In this document: piece by piece, positions 17,345 to 25,071 of the stretch
How the letters are laid out: every line of letters begins with the position of its first letter
Position numbering within the stretch: position 1 is the first letter of the stretch
From: Epilithonimonas sp042695135
GTDB lineage: Bacteria; Bacteroidota; Bacteroidia; Flavobacteriales; Weeksellaceae
Reading direction: 5' to 3'
NCBI RefSeq assembly: GCF_042695135.1
Contig: NZ_CP170547.1
Location: forward strand, 930,001 to 994,000
DNA length: 64,000 bases
Program-made: the position numbers and the translations under genes
Notes under the pieces: model-generated
Told to the model about the DNA's origin: nothing
The model's database searches: none
The model's input: the letters and a program-made list of their open reading frames with translations, nothing else

Positions 17345-17352
17345 TATATTTG
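17345..17352 (+). promoter_or_regulatory. -7 promoter element upstream of deaminase remnant
   Basis: TATATTTG fits TAnnTTTG exactly. Transcription would start near 17359, just before the ATG at 17374. This argues against the upstream ATG at 17297, which would place the start codon ahead of the promoter. A TTTTG lies further upstream at 17316-17320, at a rather long spacing. Confidence 0.55.
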
Positions 17353-17373
17353 TAACTTGTCTATAAACTTAAA

Positions 17374-17734
17374 ATGGCATCTAAAAAAATTAGAGAATAA
17401 AACAATTGGTTTTGCTAAGTCTTTCAGTAGACCTTTTCCTGCCGTTGTTGTTGGAGCAGAATTTTCTTACTTTAAAAAAACTGATAAATCAAAACAGATT
17501 GATTCTCAGATTTTAGTAAGGAAGTTGAGAGATAAATTATTAACAATTGGAGAATTATATAGTAAACAAAATGGCAATAGCGTAGGTTGTTGTGCAGAAG
17601 TAAATTGTGCAAATCAGATATTAATTAAAAGACCATTTGCTAATCTCAACAATATTAAATTTTCCAAAGCATATAGACCAAGAACTATGCAAGTAATACC
17701 AAAATGTAAAAACTGTAAAATAACATTTGAATAA
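17374..17734 (+). pseudogene. Zinc deaminase-fold protein (toxin-type nucleic acid deaminase), frameshifted near start
   Basis: The product carries the deaminase zinc motifs: CCAEVNCAN (C-A-E, the metal-binding Cys plus catalytic Glu) and PKCKNC near the C-terminus, as in the cytidine-deaminase superfamily, especially the YwqJ/BURPS668_1122-type toxin deaminases (RPRTMQVIPKC). From the promoter the first ATG (17374) reads MASKK and stops after eight codons. Dropping one A from the seven-A run at 17383-17389 gives MASKK-LENKTIGFAK and an open frame of about 119 residues. An alternative start at 17297 keeps the frame but is poorly placed. It could be an orphan toxin domain or a small stand-alone deaminase. 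Its stop overlaps the next ATG. Confidence 0.65.
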
Positions 17735-18177
17735 TGGCGTATTCTCAAACTGAGCAAGAAAATTTAGATTTGGATTTGTTTTTCAAGGATTCTGAAAAGC
17801 AAATTCATATTGCAACAGGAGGTGGACAAATTCCATCTAGATTGGCAGAAGTTGATAATTTAATCGAAAATTTTAGACAGGAACGATTAGATTTAATTAT
17901 TGAGAACTATGAAATTACAGTAAATCCTAATCTAGGTGAAATTCTTGGACTAAATGAAAGTGAATTATTAAATTATTTGATAGATTTTGAAATGATTGCA
18001 AAGAAAGGATTCTTTTAATATGACAAAACTAAATTAGGAGACTTTAAAGACCAAACTTTTCATTTGGTAGCAAAACCAAATTTTAAAATTAGCACTTTTG
18101 AAAAATTAGCACCTTTCCCAATAAAATTACCAAATGAATTTGAAGTTTTTAATTTATTCTCTTTTTTTTCTGAGTAA
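17734..18177 (+). pseudogene. Probable partner/immunity-like protein of the deaminase, internal stop
   Basis: The ATG overlaps the deaminase stop codon by one base. The first 94 codons (MAYSQTEQENLDLDLFF...IHIATGGGQIP) end at a TAA at 18016-18018, but the same frame then stays open for 52 more codons (YDKTKLGDFKDQTFHLVAKP to FSE) up to 18177, so it reads as one 147-codon gene with a nonsense codon. It is small, acidic and cytoplasmic, without recognised domain. Being overlapped with a deaminase suggests an immunity protein, which is inference only. Confidence 0.55.
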
Positions 18178-18295
18178 AAACTAAAATTTTTATATTAGTA
18201 ACTTAATTGACAAAAACTATCAAAATTGTAATTAATTGGACTTGTTTTTGACGTAATTTTAGGGCTTAATTCTTCTAAATAAAATCCCCCAAAAT

Positions 18296-19552
18296 ATGAA
18301 CTTCGACCGCACAAAAGAAAAACTGGAAATACTTGCAGATGCTGCAAAGTACGACGTTTCCTGCTCATCAAGCGGTGGAAAAAGAAAGAATAATGGTGGT
18401 TTGGGCGACAGTTCTGCCAGCGGAATTTGTCATACTTATACAGAAGACGGACGATGTGTTTCGCTTCTCAAAATCCTGTTGACCAACCATTGCATTTACG
18501 ACTGCATCTATTGCGTTTCCAGAAAATCGAATGATATCAAACGTGCCGCGTTCACAGTGGAAGAAGTGGTGGATTTGACCATCAGTTTTTACCGCCGAAA
18601 TTATATCGAAGGCTTGTTCCTGAGTTCCGGGATTTTCAAAGATGCCGATACAACGATGGAACGTTTGGTTCGTGTGGCGAAAAAACTGAGAAATGAACAT
18701 AATTTCAATGGATATATTCATCTCAAATCGATTCCGGGAGCGAGCGATATTCTGATGCAGGAAGCCGCACTTTATGCGGATCGACTTTCAGTTAATTTAG
18801 AAATCCCGACAGAATCCGGACTTAAATTATTAGCGCCAGACAAAAATCGGGAAGATATGCTGCAGCCGATGCGAATCGTCCAGAAAGGAATTCAGCAATA
18901 TAAAGATGAAAAGAAGCTCATCAAAAGTGTTCCGAAATTCGCACCAGCCGGACAATCTACGCAGATGATTGTCGGTGCAACCAACGAAAATGATTTGCAG
19001 ATCATCAAAGTTGCCGACCATTTTTACCAAAATTATGGGATGAAACGCGTTTATTATTCAGGTTATATCCCAGTAACGTCGGATAATCGTTTGCCGGCAA
19101 TCACGGCAGAAGTTCCTGTTTTGAGGGAAAACCGATTGTATCAATCCGATTGGCTGATGCGTTTTTATGGTTTCAAAGCGGATGAGATTTTGGATTCCAA
19201 TATGCCATTTCTGGATTTGGAAGTAGACCCGAAATTGAGTTGGGCGCTGCGTCATCTTGACCAGTTTCCTGTGAATCTTCAAACCGCCGATTACAAAATG
19301 ATTCTCAGAATTCCGGGAATCGGTGTAAAAACGGCGATGAAAATAGTCAGCTCCAGACGTTTCCAGGTTTTGAATATTTATCATTTGAAAAAGTTAGGCG
19401 CTGCTGTCAATCGTGCAAAATACTTTATCGATTTCAGTTACGGCAATCCCTTTTTGAAACATTTAACCGATTTGAATTTGAGAAAATTAATCATCGGCGG
19501 AAGCCAGTCCAAATTTCAGAATCAGTTTTCTCAGCAGTTGACTTTGTTTTAA
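18296..19552 (+). CDS. Putative DNA modification/repair radical SAM protein
   Basis: A 418-residue radical SAM enzyme. The cluster-binding motif CIYDCIYC has C66, C70 and C73 (CxxxCxxC). Residues about 340-360 (RIPGIGVKTAMKIVSSR) are a helix-hairpin-helix DNA-binding element. This matches the family genomically linked to uracil-DNA glycosylase-type proteins (TIGR03916-like); its partner, a DUF4130 protein, is encoded at 20253. The reaction is unknown; a role in DNA repair or modification is proposed from linkage only. The last 42 bases are repeated at 20150-20191, downstream of an inserted toxin-antitoxin pair. Confidence 0.9.
   Translation: MNFDRTKEKLEILADAAKYDVSCSSSGGKRKNNGGLGDSSASGICHTYTEDGRCVSLLKILLTNHCIYDCIYCVSRKSNDIKRAAFTVEEVVDLTISFYRRNYIEGLFLSSGIFKDADTTMERLVRVAKKLRNEHNFNGYIHLKSIPGASDILMQEAALYADRLSVNLEIPTESGLKLLAPDKNREDMLQPMRIVQKGIQQYKDEKKLIKSVPKFAPAGQSTQMIVGATNENDLQIIKVADHFYQNYGMKRVYYSGYIPVTSDNRLPAITAEVPVLRENRLYQSDWLMRFYGFKADEILDSNMPFLDLEVDPKLSWALRHLDQFPVNLQTADYKMILRIPGIGVKTAMKIVSSRRFQVLNIYHLKKLGAAVNRAKYFIDFSYGNPFLKHLTDLNLRKLIIGGSQSKFQNQFSQQLTLF
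19511..19552 (+). repeat. Direct repeat copy 1: 3' end of radical SAM gene
   Basis: The terminal 42 bases of the radical SAM gene including the TAA. They match 20150-20191 at 38 of 42 positions; all four differences are transitions. Confidence 0.9.
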
Positions 19553-19619
19553 ATTAATATTTATTGTCCATATTTGCTAAATTTAGATATTTTATATAAT
19601 TTCGAGGAAAGAATTTATA

Positions 19620-19856
19620 ATGAATGTCAGTTTCACAAAAAAGCAAGAAAATTACATCTCCGAACAAATCGAATCGGGAGATTTTCAGAATGCCAGTGAG
19701 GTCGTTCGTGATGCTTTGCGTCTTCACGAGGTGTATCGTCATCGAATTATTCAGGATTTAAGAAATGAAATTGAAAAAGGTTGGGAAGGTAATTCGAGTT
19801 CCAGATCGATAAAAGATATTATCAAATCCAAGAAAAAAGACAATAACAATGTCTAA
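19620..19856 (+). CDS. parD: ParD-like antitoxin (type II, CopG/CC2985 family)
   Basis: A 78-residue protein with the ParD layout: N-terminal beta strand NVSFTKKQENYISEQI, helix-turn-helix GDFQNASEVVRDALRL and a basic C-terminal tail (SIKDIIKSKKK) that should wrap the toxin. GAGGAAAG precedes the ATG. Its end overlaps the toxin start by 8 bases, typical for coupled antitoxin-toxin operons. It should repress its own promoter, located in the AT-rich 19553-19619 leader. The module interrupts the radical SAM/DUF4130 pair. Confidence 0.92.
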   Translation: MNVSFTKKQENYISEQIESGDFQNASEVVRDALRLHEVYRHRIIQDLRNEIEKGWEGNSSSRSIKDIIKSKKKDNNNV

Positions 19857-20145
19857 AGAATTCTACATTCTATCAGAAATTGCTGATGAAGATCTGGAAG
19901 GTATTTTTGATTACACGATGACTGAATTTGGATTTGAACAAGCGGAGAAATATCTTACTGAGATTGAAGAAGTTTTTCAAAGTTTACTTATAAATCCGGA
20001 ATTAGGCAAAAAACGAAATGAAATAAAACAAGGGTTATACAGCGTCCTAAAACACAATCATATTATTTTCTACAGGATTTTGGAAACTCATATTCGGATT
20101 GTCAGAGTGCTCCACGGAAGTAGAGATATTCCGAAATATTTTTAG
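19849..20145 (+). CDS. parE: ParE/RelE-family toxin
   Basis: A 98-residue toxin of the RelE/ParE superfamily: ILSEIADEDLEGIFDYTMTEFG at the N-terminus, LLINPELGKKRNEIKQGLYSVL in the middle, and a C-terminal IIFYRILETHIRIVRVLHGSRDIP, which is the usual ParE ending. ParE toxins poison DNA gyrase; RelE relatives cut mRNA on ribosomes, and sequence alone favours ParE because the partner is ParD-like. The stop codon lies 4 bases before the second copy of the radical SAM gene end. Confidence 0.93.
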   Translation: MSKEFYILSEIADEDLEGIFDYTMTEFGFEQAEKYLTEIEEVFQSLLINPELGKKRNEIKQGLYSVLKHNHIIFYRILETHIRIVRVLHGSRDIPKYF

Positions 20146-20149
20146 TTTA

Positions 20150-20191
20150 AAATTTCAAAATTAGTTTTCTCAGCAATTGACTTTGTCTTAA
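20150..20191 (+). repeat. Direct repeat copy 2: duplicated end of radical SAM gene
   Basis: A 42-base copy of 19511-19552 (38/42 identical) placed 4 bases after the ParE stop. It still contains the TAA. Together the copies bracket the toxin-antitoxin module. Confidence 0.9.
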
Positions 20192-20196
20192 GTGTA

Positions 20197-20219
20197 GCTT
20201 CTAGAGCCTCAGCCAGACA
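20197..20219 (+). repeat. Half-site of GCTTCgAGAGCCTCAGC repeat
   Basis: GCTTCTAGAGCCTCAGCCAG resembles the left arm of the inverted repeat at 32654-32731. It is part of the 107-base gap before the DUF4130 gene. Confidence 0.5.
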
Positions 20220-20252
20220 ACTTTCAAACCCTCAAACTCTCAAACCCAAAAA

Positions 20253-21011
20253 ATGACAACGCTCCTCTACGACGGCAGCTTCGATGGACTTTTAACCGCA
20301 GTATTCGAAGTTTTCGAATACAGGTATAAAGATGTAGAAATCCGAAGCAGAGAAAGATTCCAGCAGGAAAATATGTTTGCTGAGATTCACGAGGTTGTTA
20401 CTCAAACTGAAAAATCCGAACGTGTTCTCAAAAAATTAGAAGCCAGCATCGGGAAATCCGGAATTAAACAATTGTTAATGGTTTTTCTCTCAGAACTTCC
20501 GGAATCTGAAGATCTGATTTTTTCTGCCATCAAACAATCCATCAAAAATCCTGATGATAATGTCTTGCAGAATTTTGCCGATGATGACATTCTTAAGATT
20601 TCAAAAATTTGTAAATCTGTAAGTCGCGAAAGACATCGAATGACTGCTTTTGTTAGGTTTGAGAAGATGAAAGATGATATTTATTTTGCTAAGATCGATC
20701 CGGATTTTGATGTTTTGCCTTTGATCCGAAAACATTTCAAAGACCGATATGCCGACCAGAAGTGGATGATATACGACCTCAAACGACATTACGGATTGTT
20801 TTATGATCTCACAGATTGCGAATTTTTCTATCCTGATGAGACATTCAGTCTGAATCAATACCAGCAGAAGTTCCACGAGGAAGAAATCAATTATCAGGAA
20901 CTCTGGAAAAGTTATTTTACGAAGACCAATATTAAGGAAAGGAAAAATATCAAACTCCACGTTCAACATGTTCCGAAACGCTATTGGAAATATCTGACTG
21001 AGAAATTTTAA
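20253..21011 (+). CDS. DUF4130 / TIGR03915-type putative DNA repair protein
   Basis: A 252-residue protein starting TTLLYDGSFDGLLTAVFEVFE, the hallmark of the TIGR03915/DUF4130 family, with YDLKRHYGLFYDLTDCEFF near residues 175-195 and a basic C-terminal VQHVPKRYWKYLTEKF. In many bacteria this domain is fused to a family-4-like uracil-DNA glycosylase; here no glycosylase domain is present, the protein being only the DUF4130 part. It is the usual neighbour of the radical SAM gene at 18296, from which it is separated here by a toxin-antitoxin insertion. Function is proposed, not shown. Confidence 0.9.
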   Translation: MTTLLYDGSFDGLLTAVFEVFEYRYKDVEIRSRERFQQENMFAEIHEVVTQTEKSERVLKKLEASIGKSGIKQLLMVFLSELPESEDLIFSAIKQSIKNPDDNVLQNFADDDILKISKICKSVSRERHRMTAFVRFEKMKDDIYFAKIDPDFDVLPLIRKHFKDRYADQKWMIYDLKRHYGLFYDLTDCEFFYPDETFSLNQYQQKFHEEEINYQELWKSYFTKTNIKERKNIKLHVQHVPKRYWKYLTEKF

Positions 21012-21086
21012 TCTCACGCAGATTCAGCAAATCCAGCAGATTCAGATGATAAAAATTAATCTGCCTGATCAGCAAAATCTGCGAGA
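21012..21086. repeat. Palindromic TCTCGCAGATT-type intergenic repeat
   Basis: TCTCACGCAGATT at the left pairs with AATCTGCGAGA at the right, with internal CAGATT/AATCTG echoes. It fills the gap between the convergent DUF4130 and TonB receptor genes. A fuller copy is at 26268-26339. Confidence 0.75.
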
Positions 21087-21100
21087 AAGTATTTTCTTAA

Positions 21101-23128
21101 TTATAATTGAATAATCGCACCCACCACAAAATTCCGTTTTGCCGCAGGATTGTAAAACCTATTTCCAAAGGCATTGATATCAAAGCCCAAAACGTAATCT
21201 GTATTGTACAAATTCTGAATCTGAAAGAAGATATCCAGCTTTGATTTTTCAAAAATAATAGGATAACGGAATTGAATATTTGAAACTAAACTAGGTTCCG
21301 ACCAAATAGAATTTGCGTCTGTCAAAGGAATTTTTGACGTCAGAAATTGAGAATAATCAATGGCTAATTTTCTGAAGAAAGTAAAATTCAGTAAACTGTT
21401 TATAGTGGTTTTAGGAACACCTGTCAAAGCATTTCCTGAAAAATCTGAAGTTCCCTGAATATAATTTTTAAATTTAAAATCATAAAGACTTCCCGAAAAT
21501 CTGAATTTAAAATGACTCAAAATATCATTCTTCAAATCAAACCGCTTCGATTCCAAAAGAAATTCCCAGCCTTTCTGAACCGTATTTCCCTGGTTTACAA
21601 AATATTCCTGTCCAGCTTCATTCTGCCTTCTTACAATCGCATCTTTCATTCGGAAATCAAAATAATTCAGTTCCACAAAAACGGTATTTCCAAACTGTTT
21701 CCTCACGCCAATTTCCTTATTCCAGCCATATTCCGGAACGAGATTGAAATTGAACTCCTGATTGGAAGAACGAATCTCCTCATTCGTCGGCGCCGAATTC
21801 CCTTTTCCGATTTTCCCTCTCACAGAAAATCCTTTATCCAAAACATAAGTCATCCCGAAATTAGGCAACCATTGGTTTTTGAACTTTACATTTCCAGTTT
21901 CAGAATTTGGAAACATCTTTTCCCATTTATAAGAATTTGAATTTAAACTAATAGAAATGTCAGTAAATAACCGCTCCTTAAAATTCAGTTTCTGGGACAG
22001 AAAATAGAATCCGGAATTGTTTTTCAGCCTATCAAAGTTTTGTGGATTTCCTTCTGTTCCGCGATTATTATCAAAGTTTTTAATGAAGATTGGATTGGTT
22101 GCACCTTCGTAACCCAATCGCCATTCTGCAGAAACATTATCCCAATTTTTCTCATAATTGAAATGTGTTCTCAGTGTATAATTACTTTCAAATCGATTTT
22201 CAAAATTGGTGATAAAAGGATTCTCGAAATCGACATACGAACCTTGAACCAAAACAAAATGCGAAAGTCCGTTTGTCAATTGATATTGATTGGAAAGTCC
22301 TGCCAAAACCATTTTATTCCGAATTCCGGCGTCTTGATCTTTCGCTCCGGGTATTGTTGCTGTCGCAGGCCGAGCTTGTTTTCGGTTAGCTTCCATTTGA
22401 GCCAAAGTCAATCCACCTGGCGTTTCATAATCCAAATCGGAAAAGAGTAGCATTGCTTTCAGTTCGCCTTTGTCAGAGTATTTGAAATTGTCCTTAATGA
22501 AAATCTGCTTTCGCTCAACCGCCGATTGTTCCCGGTAAGAATCTGTTCTGTAATAATTTTGATAGACCTGGAAAAAGTGCTTTCCCAATTGCTTTGAAAA
22601 ATTAATACTTTCATTAAAAGTCCCATAACTTCCGGACGAAAGATTCAAAGACAAGTCATCAGAATTCTGAGTTTGAAGCAATAATGTTCCGCCAGCCACT
22701 GCTCCAAAATCGCCACTTTCCGGACCTTTGAAAATCTCGATTTTATGAATTAAATCCGGCGAAATCTGATTAAAATAAGTATTCCCCGAAGCATCAGACA
22801 AAATAAAATCATCCAGATAAACTTTCACATTCCGAACCCCAAACGGCGAACGCAAAGAACTTCCACGGACAGCGATTCTGTAGCTTCCGGGCGAACGTTC
22901 TTCCATTCTTGCCCCGGGAATTTGATTGACAGATTCCAGCAGACGCTCTGGCGGATTTTGGGAAAGCAGATTTTCCGAAACCACGGAAACCGATTTGGTA
23001 GAAGCGATAAAAGAAACAGGTTTTTTATAAGCATCGATTTTGACCTCCGAAATCAAAGCCACTGAATCGCTCTTCTGAGAAAGATAAAATACGCTGAAAA
23101 GTAAAAATAGAAAGGAAAGTTTTTTCAT
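21101..23128 (-). CDS. TonB-dependent outer-membrane receptor
   Basis: About 675 residues from MKKLSFLFLLFSVFYLSQ, a signal peptide; an in-frame start 7 codons upstream (23149) is less likely. The plug domain spans roughly residues 45-150 (NPPERLLESVNQIPGARMEERSPGSYRIAVRGSSL, then VYLDDF and EIFKGPESGDFGAVAGGTLLLQT). The remainder is a barrel ending NFVVGAIIQL. It imports a chelate or nutrient using TonB energy. It is smaller than SusC-type receptors and has no SusD partner. The ligand is unknown; no metal-specific motif was recognised. The gene is divergent from yceI. Confidence 0.92.
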   Translation of the reverse strand: MKKLSFLFLLFSVFYLSQKSDSVALISEVKIDAYKKPVSFIASTKSVSVVSENLLSQNPPERLLESVNQIPGARMEERSPGSYRIAVRGSSLRSPFGVRNVKVYLDDFILSDASGNTYFNQISPDLIHKIEIFKGPESGDFGAVAGGTLLLQTQNSDDLSLNLSSGSYGTFNESINFSKQLGKHFFQVYQNYYRTDSYREQSAVERKQIFIKDNFKYSDKGELKAMLLFSDLDYETPGGLTLAQMEANRKQARPATATIPGAKDQDAGIRNKMVLAGLSNQYQLTNGLSHFVLVQGSYVDFENPFITNFENRFESNYTLRTHFNYEKNWDNVSAEWRLGYEGATNPIFIKNFDNNRGTEGNPQNFDRLKNNSGFYFLSQKLNFKERLFTDISISLNSNSYKWEKMFPNSETGNVKFKNQWLPNFGMTYVLDKGFSVRGKIGKGNSAPTNEEIRSSNQEFNFNLVPEYGWNKEIGVRKQFGNTVFVELNYFDFRMKDAIVRRQNEAGQEYFVNQGNTVQKGWEFLLESKRFDLKNDILSHFKFRFSGSLYDFKFKNYIQGTSDFSGNALTGVPKTTINSLLNFTFFRKLAIDYSQFLTSKIPLTDANSIWSEPSLVSNIQFRYPIIFEKSKLDIFFQIQNLYNTDYVLGFDINAFGNRFYNPAAKRNFVVGAIIQL

Positions 23129-23231
23129 TATTCTCAACACAGAAATCATTGTGCCGAAATCGTCAATTAGTTAAAATTTCACAAAAAACTAATTCTTAAC
23201 TTACATCAATGTGAAGAAACTTTCCCTGCTA

Positions 23232-23239
23232 TAAATTTG
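23232..23239 (+). promoter_or_regulatory. -7 promoter element for YceI gene
   Basis: TAAATTTG (TAnnTTTG) lies 31 bases before the ATG at 23271, giving a start site near 23246. No clear TTTG -33 box was seen. Confidence 0.5.
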
Positions 23240-23270
23240 CACTATAATTAATCAACAAAATATTAAAATT

Positions 23271-23780
23271 ATGGCAACTAAATGGTTATTAGACCCAACT
23301 CATAGCGAGATCACTTTCAAAGTAAAACACTTAATGATTTCTAACGTAAAAGGAGAATTCACAACTTTCAATGCAGAGATCGACGCAGAAGATGACACAT
23401 TCGCAAGCGCAAAAGTTTCTGCTTTCATCGATACAGATTCTATCTTTACAAACAATACAGACAGAGATAATCACCTGAAATCTGCAGATTTCTTCAACGC
23501 AGAAGCTAATCCGAAGATCACTTTCGAAGCTTCAACTTTGAATGGTGATGTTACGGGAAACCTAACATTGAACGGGATTACAAAACCAATCACATTGGAC
23601 GTAGATTTCGGAGGAATCAACTCTGATCCTTGGGGAAATACAAAAGCAGGTTTCTCTTTCGAAGGGAAAATTAAAAGATCAGACTTCGGTCTTACTTGGA
23701 ACGCAGCATTGGAAACAGGAGGTGTGATGGTAAGCGAAGAAGTGAAAATTGCAGGAGAACTGCAGTTTGTAAAACAATAA
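23271..23780 (+). CDS. YceI family protein, cytoplasmic type
   Basis: A 169-residue lipocalin-like YceI protein: WLLDPTHSEITFKVKHLMISNVKGEF at the N-terminus, KSADFFNAEANPKITF and NGITKPITLDVDFGG later. YceI proteins bind isoprenoid chains such as quinones. This copy lacks a signal peptide, unlike the second copy at 48354. It sits alone between a divergent TonB receptor and a terminator. Confidence 0.95.
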   Translation: MATKWLLDPTHSEITFKVKHLMISNVKGEFTTFNAEIDAEDDTFASAKVSAFIDTDSIFTNNTDRDNHLKSADFFNAEANPKITFEASTLNGDVTGNLTLNGITKPITLDVDFGGINSDPWGNTKAGFSFEGKIKRSDFGLTWNAALETGGVMVSEEVKIAGELQFVKQ

Positions 23781-23815
23781 TACATCATAGTATTTTTTAT
23801 AGTTTGAGTTTTTTA

Positions 23816-23851
23816 AAGTGTGAACAAGGGCAACTTTGTTCACGCTTTTTT
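23816..23851 (+). terminator. Rho-independent terminator after YceI gene
   Basis: Stem AAGTGTGAACAA / TTGTTCACGCTT with a 10-base loop, followed by six T; located 36 bases after the stop codon. Confidence 0.85.
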
Positions 23852-23869
23852 GATTTTAAGAATAATTAT

Positions 23870-24110
23870 TTGGGCAGCTTTTTCCGCCTTCCGTTCCCGC
23901 TTTTTTTACCATTGCGATCGACGGGAAGCAATCAATAAAACTTTTCTACAATCGCAATGACAAAAAGAGCTCCACTCAAGTCGGGCTGCAGATTCTATAA
24001 AAACAAACTTTGTCAAAAAACACGAAGTTTGTCATTCCGTAGGAATCTAAATCTCGCTATCTAGATTGACTTTGTCGAACCACTTCGTTAGGTTTCCTAC
24101 GGAATGACAA
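23870..24110. repeat. Composite intergenic repeat (GGGCAGC..GTCGGGCTGCAG family plus GTCATTCCG inverted repeat)
   Basis: 23870-23995 begins GGGCAGCTTTTTCCGCCTTCC and ends AAGTCGGGCTGCAG, matching the inverse of the element at 43933-44062. Directly after it, GTCATTCCGTAGGAA (24031-24045) and its exact complement TTCCTACGGAATGAC (24094-24108) bracket a piece (24064-24093) that resembles the ACTTCG..GAACCACTTCGTTAGG part of the same family. No gene is present in 23781-24182. Confidence 0.7.
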
Positions 24111-24126
24111 TATTATGTCAAAAAAA

Positions 24127-24156
24127 GTCTGCTCAATCCACCAAATCTGCGAGAAA
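24127..24156. repeat. Half copy of TCTCGCAGATT repeat
   Basis: GTCTGCTCAATCCACCAAATCTGCGAGA resembles the right arm of the palindromic repeats at 21012 and 26268. It lies 26 bases before the ygiD start. Confidence 0.5.
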
Positions 24157-24182
24157 ATAAAATACATTTTACAAAATAAAAA

Positions 24183-25010
24183 ATGAACCTCAACGACCTT
24201 TCCAACATCTCCGATAATTTCCCAACCACACAAAAAATGCCCGTTCTATTCCTGGGACACGGTTCTCCGATGAACGCCATCGAAGAAAATATCTTTGTGC
24301 AAGGTTTCCGGAATATCAGCAAAGAGATCCCGAAACCAAATGCCATTATTTGTATTTCCGCACATTGGTTTACCAACGGAACTTTCGTCACGGCAATGGA
24401 ACTTCCAAAAACCATTCACGATTTTGGAGGTTTTCCTCAGGCCTTGTTTGATGTTCAATATCCGGCAAAAGGTGATCCCGAATTGGCCAAAGAAACTGCA
24501 GAATTATTGGCTCCTGTTTTGGTAGAAGAAGACCACAATTGGGGTTTGGATCACGGTGCTTGGTCGGTTCTTCGGCATCTTTATCCTGATGCGGATATTC
24601 CGGTTATTCAGTTAAGCATTGATTATACAAAACCAACACAATATCATTTTGATTTAGCCAAGAAATTATCCAAACTCCGCGAAAAAGACATCTTGATTAT
24701 CGGAAGCGGGAACATCGTTCATAACCTTCGGTTGATCGACTGGAAAAATATCGATACCGTTGGTGCAGGCTGGGACTGGGCAATCGAAGCGAGAGAGAAA
24801 ACCAGCAATTGGCTTCTAGACGGTGATTTCCAAAAACTCATTAATTATCAAAAACAGGGAACATTCTTGCAATACGCCGTTCCAACGCCCGATCATTATT
24901 TACCATTAATTTATAATCTCGGATTGAAGGATAAATCGGAGCAACTTTCTTTGTTCAATGATTCTTTGATTGGCGGTTCTCTGAGTATGACTTCAATAAA
25001 AATTGGATAA
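24183..25010 (+). CDS. ygiD: 4,5-DOPA dioxygenase extradiol (YgiD/DODA family)
   Basis: A 275-residue class III extradiol dioxygenase. Metal-ligand signatures: LFLGHGSPMNAIEEN near the N-terminus, ISAHWFTNGTFVTA, and DHGAWSVLRHLYPDADIPVIQLS, with GSGNIVHNLR further on. YgiD-type enzymes cleave catechol rings such as L-DOPA using bound metal, in the cytoplasm. Length and motifs match the family fully. The natural substrate in this organism is uncertain. It is monocistronic, following repeats. Confidence 0.93.
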   Translation: MNLNDLSNISDNFPTTQKMPVLFLGHGSPMNAIEENIFVQGFRNISKEIPKPNAIICISAHWFTNGTFVTAMELPKTIHDFGGFPQALFDVQYPAKGDPELAKETAELLAPVLVEEDHNWGLDHGAWSVLRHLYPDADIPVIQLSIDYTKPTQYHFDLAKKLSKLREKDILIIGSGNIVHNLRLIDWKNIDTVGAGWDWAIEAREKTSNWLLDGDFQKLINYQKQGTFLQYAVPTPDHYLPLIYNLGLKDKSEQLSLFNDSLIGGSLSMTSIKIG

Positions 25011-25071
25011 TTTTTTAGCACTTATTCAAGCAGTCTTTTTTTATAACTAAAAAATTAGTAATATTGTTTTA

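Noticed and set aside
17297..17373. Upstream ATG extension of the deaminase frame
   Set aside because: It would start 12 bases from the divergent HMG-CoA reductase start and ahead of the TATATTTG box at 17345; its text has no deaminase similarity.
23696..23938. 80-codon plus ORF after the YceI gene
   Set aside because: It overlaps the YceI gene in another frame, then a terminator and a repeat.
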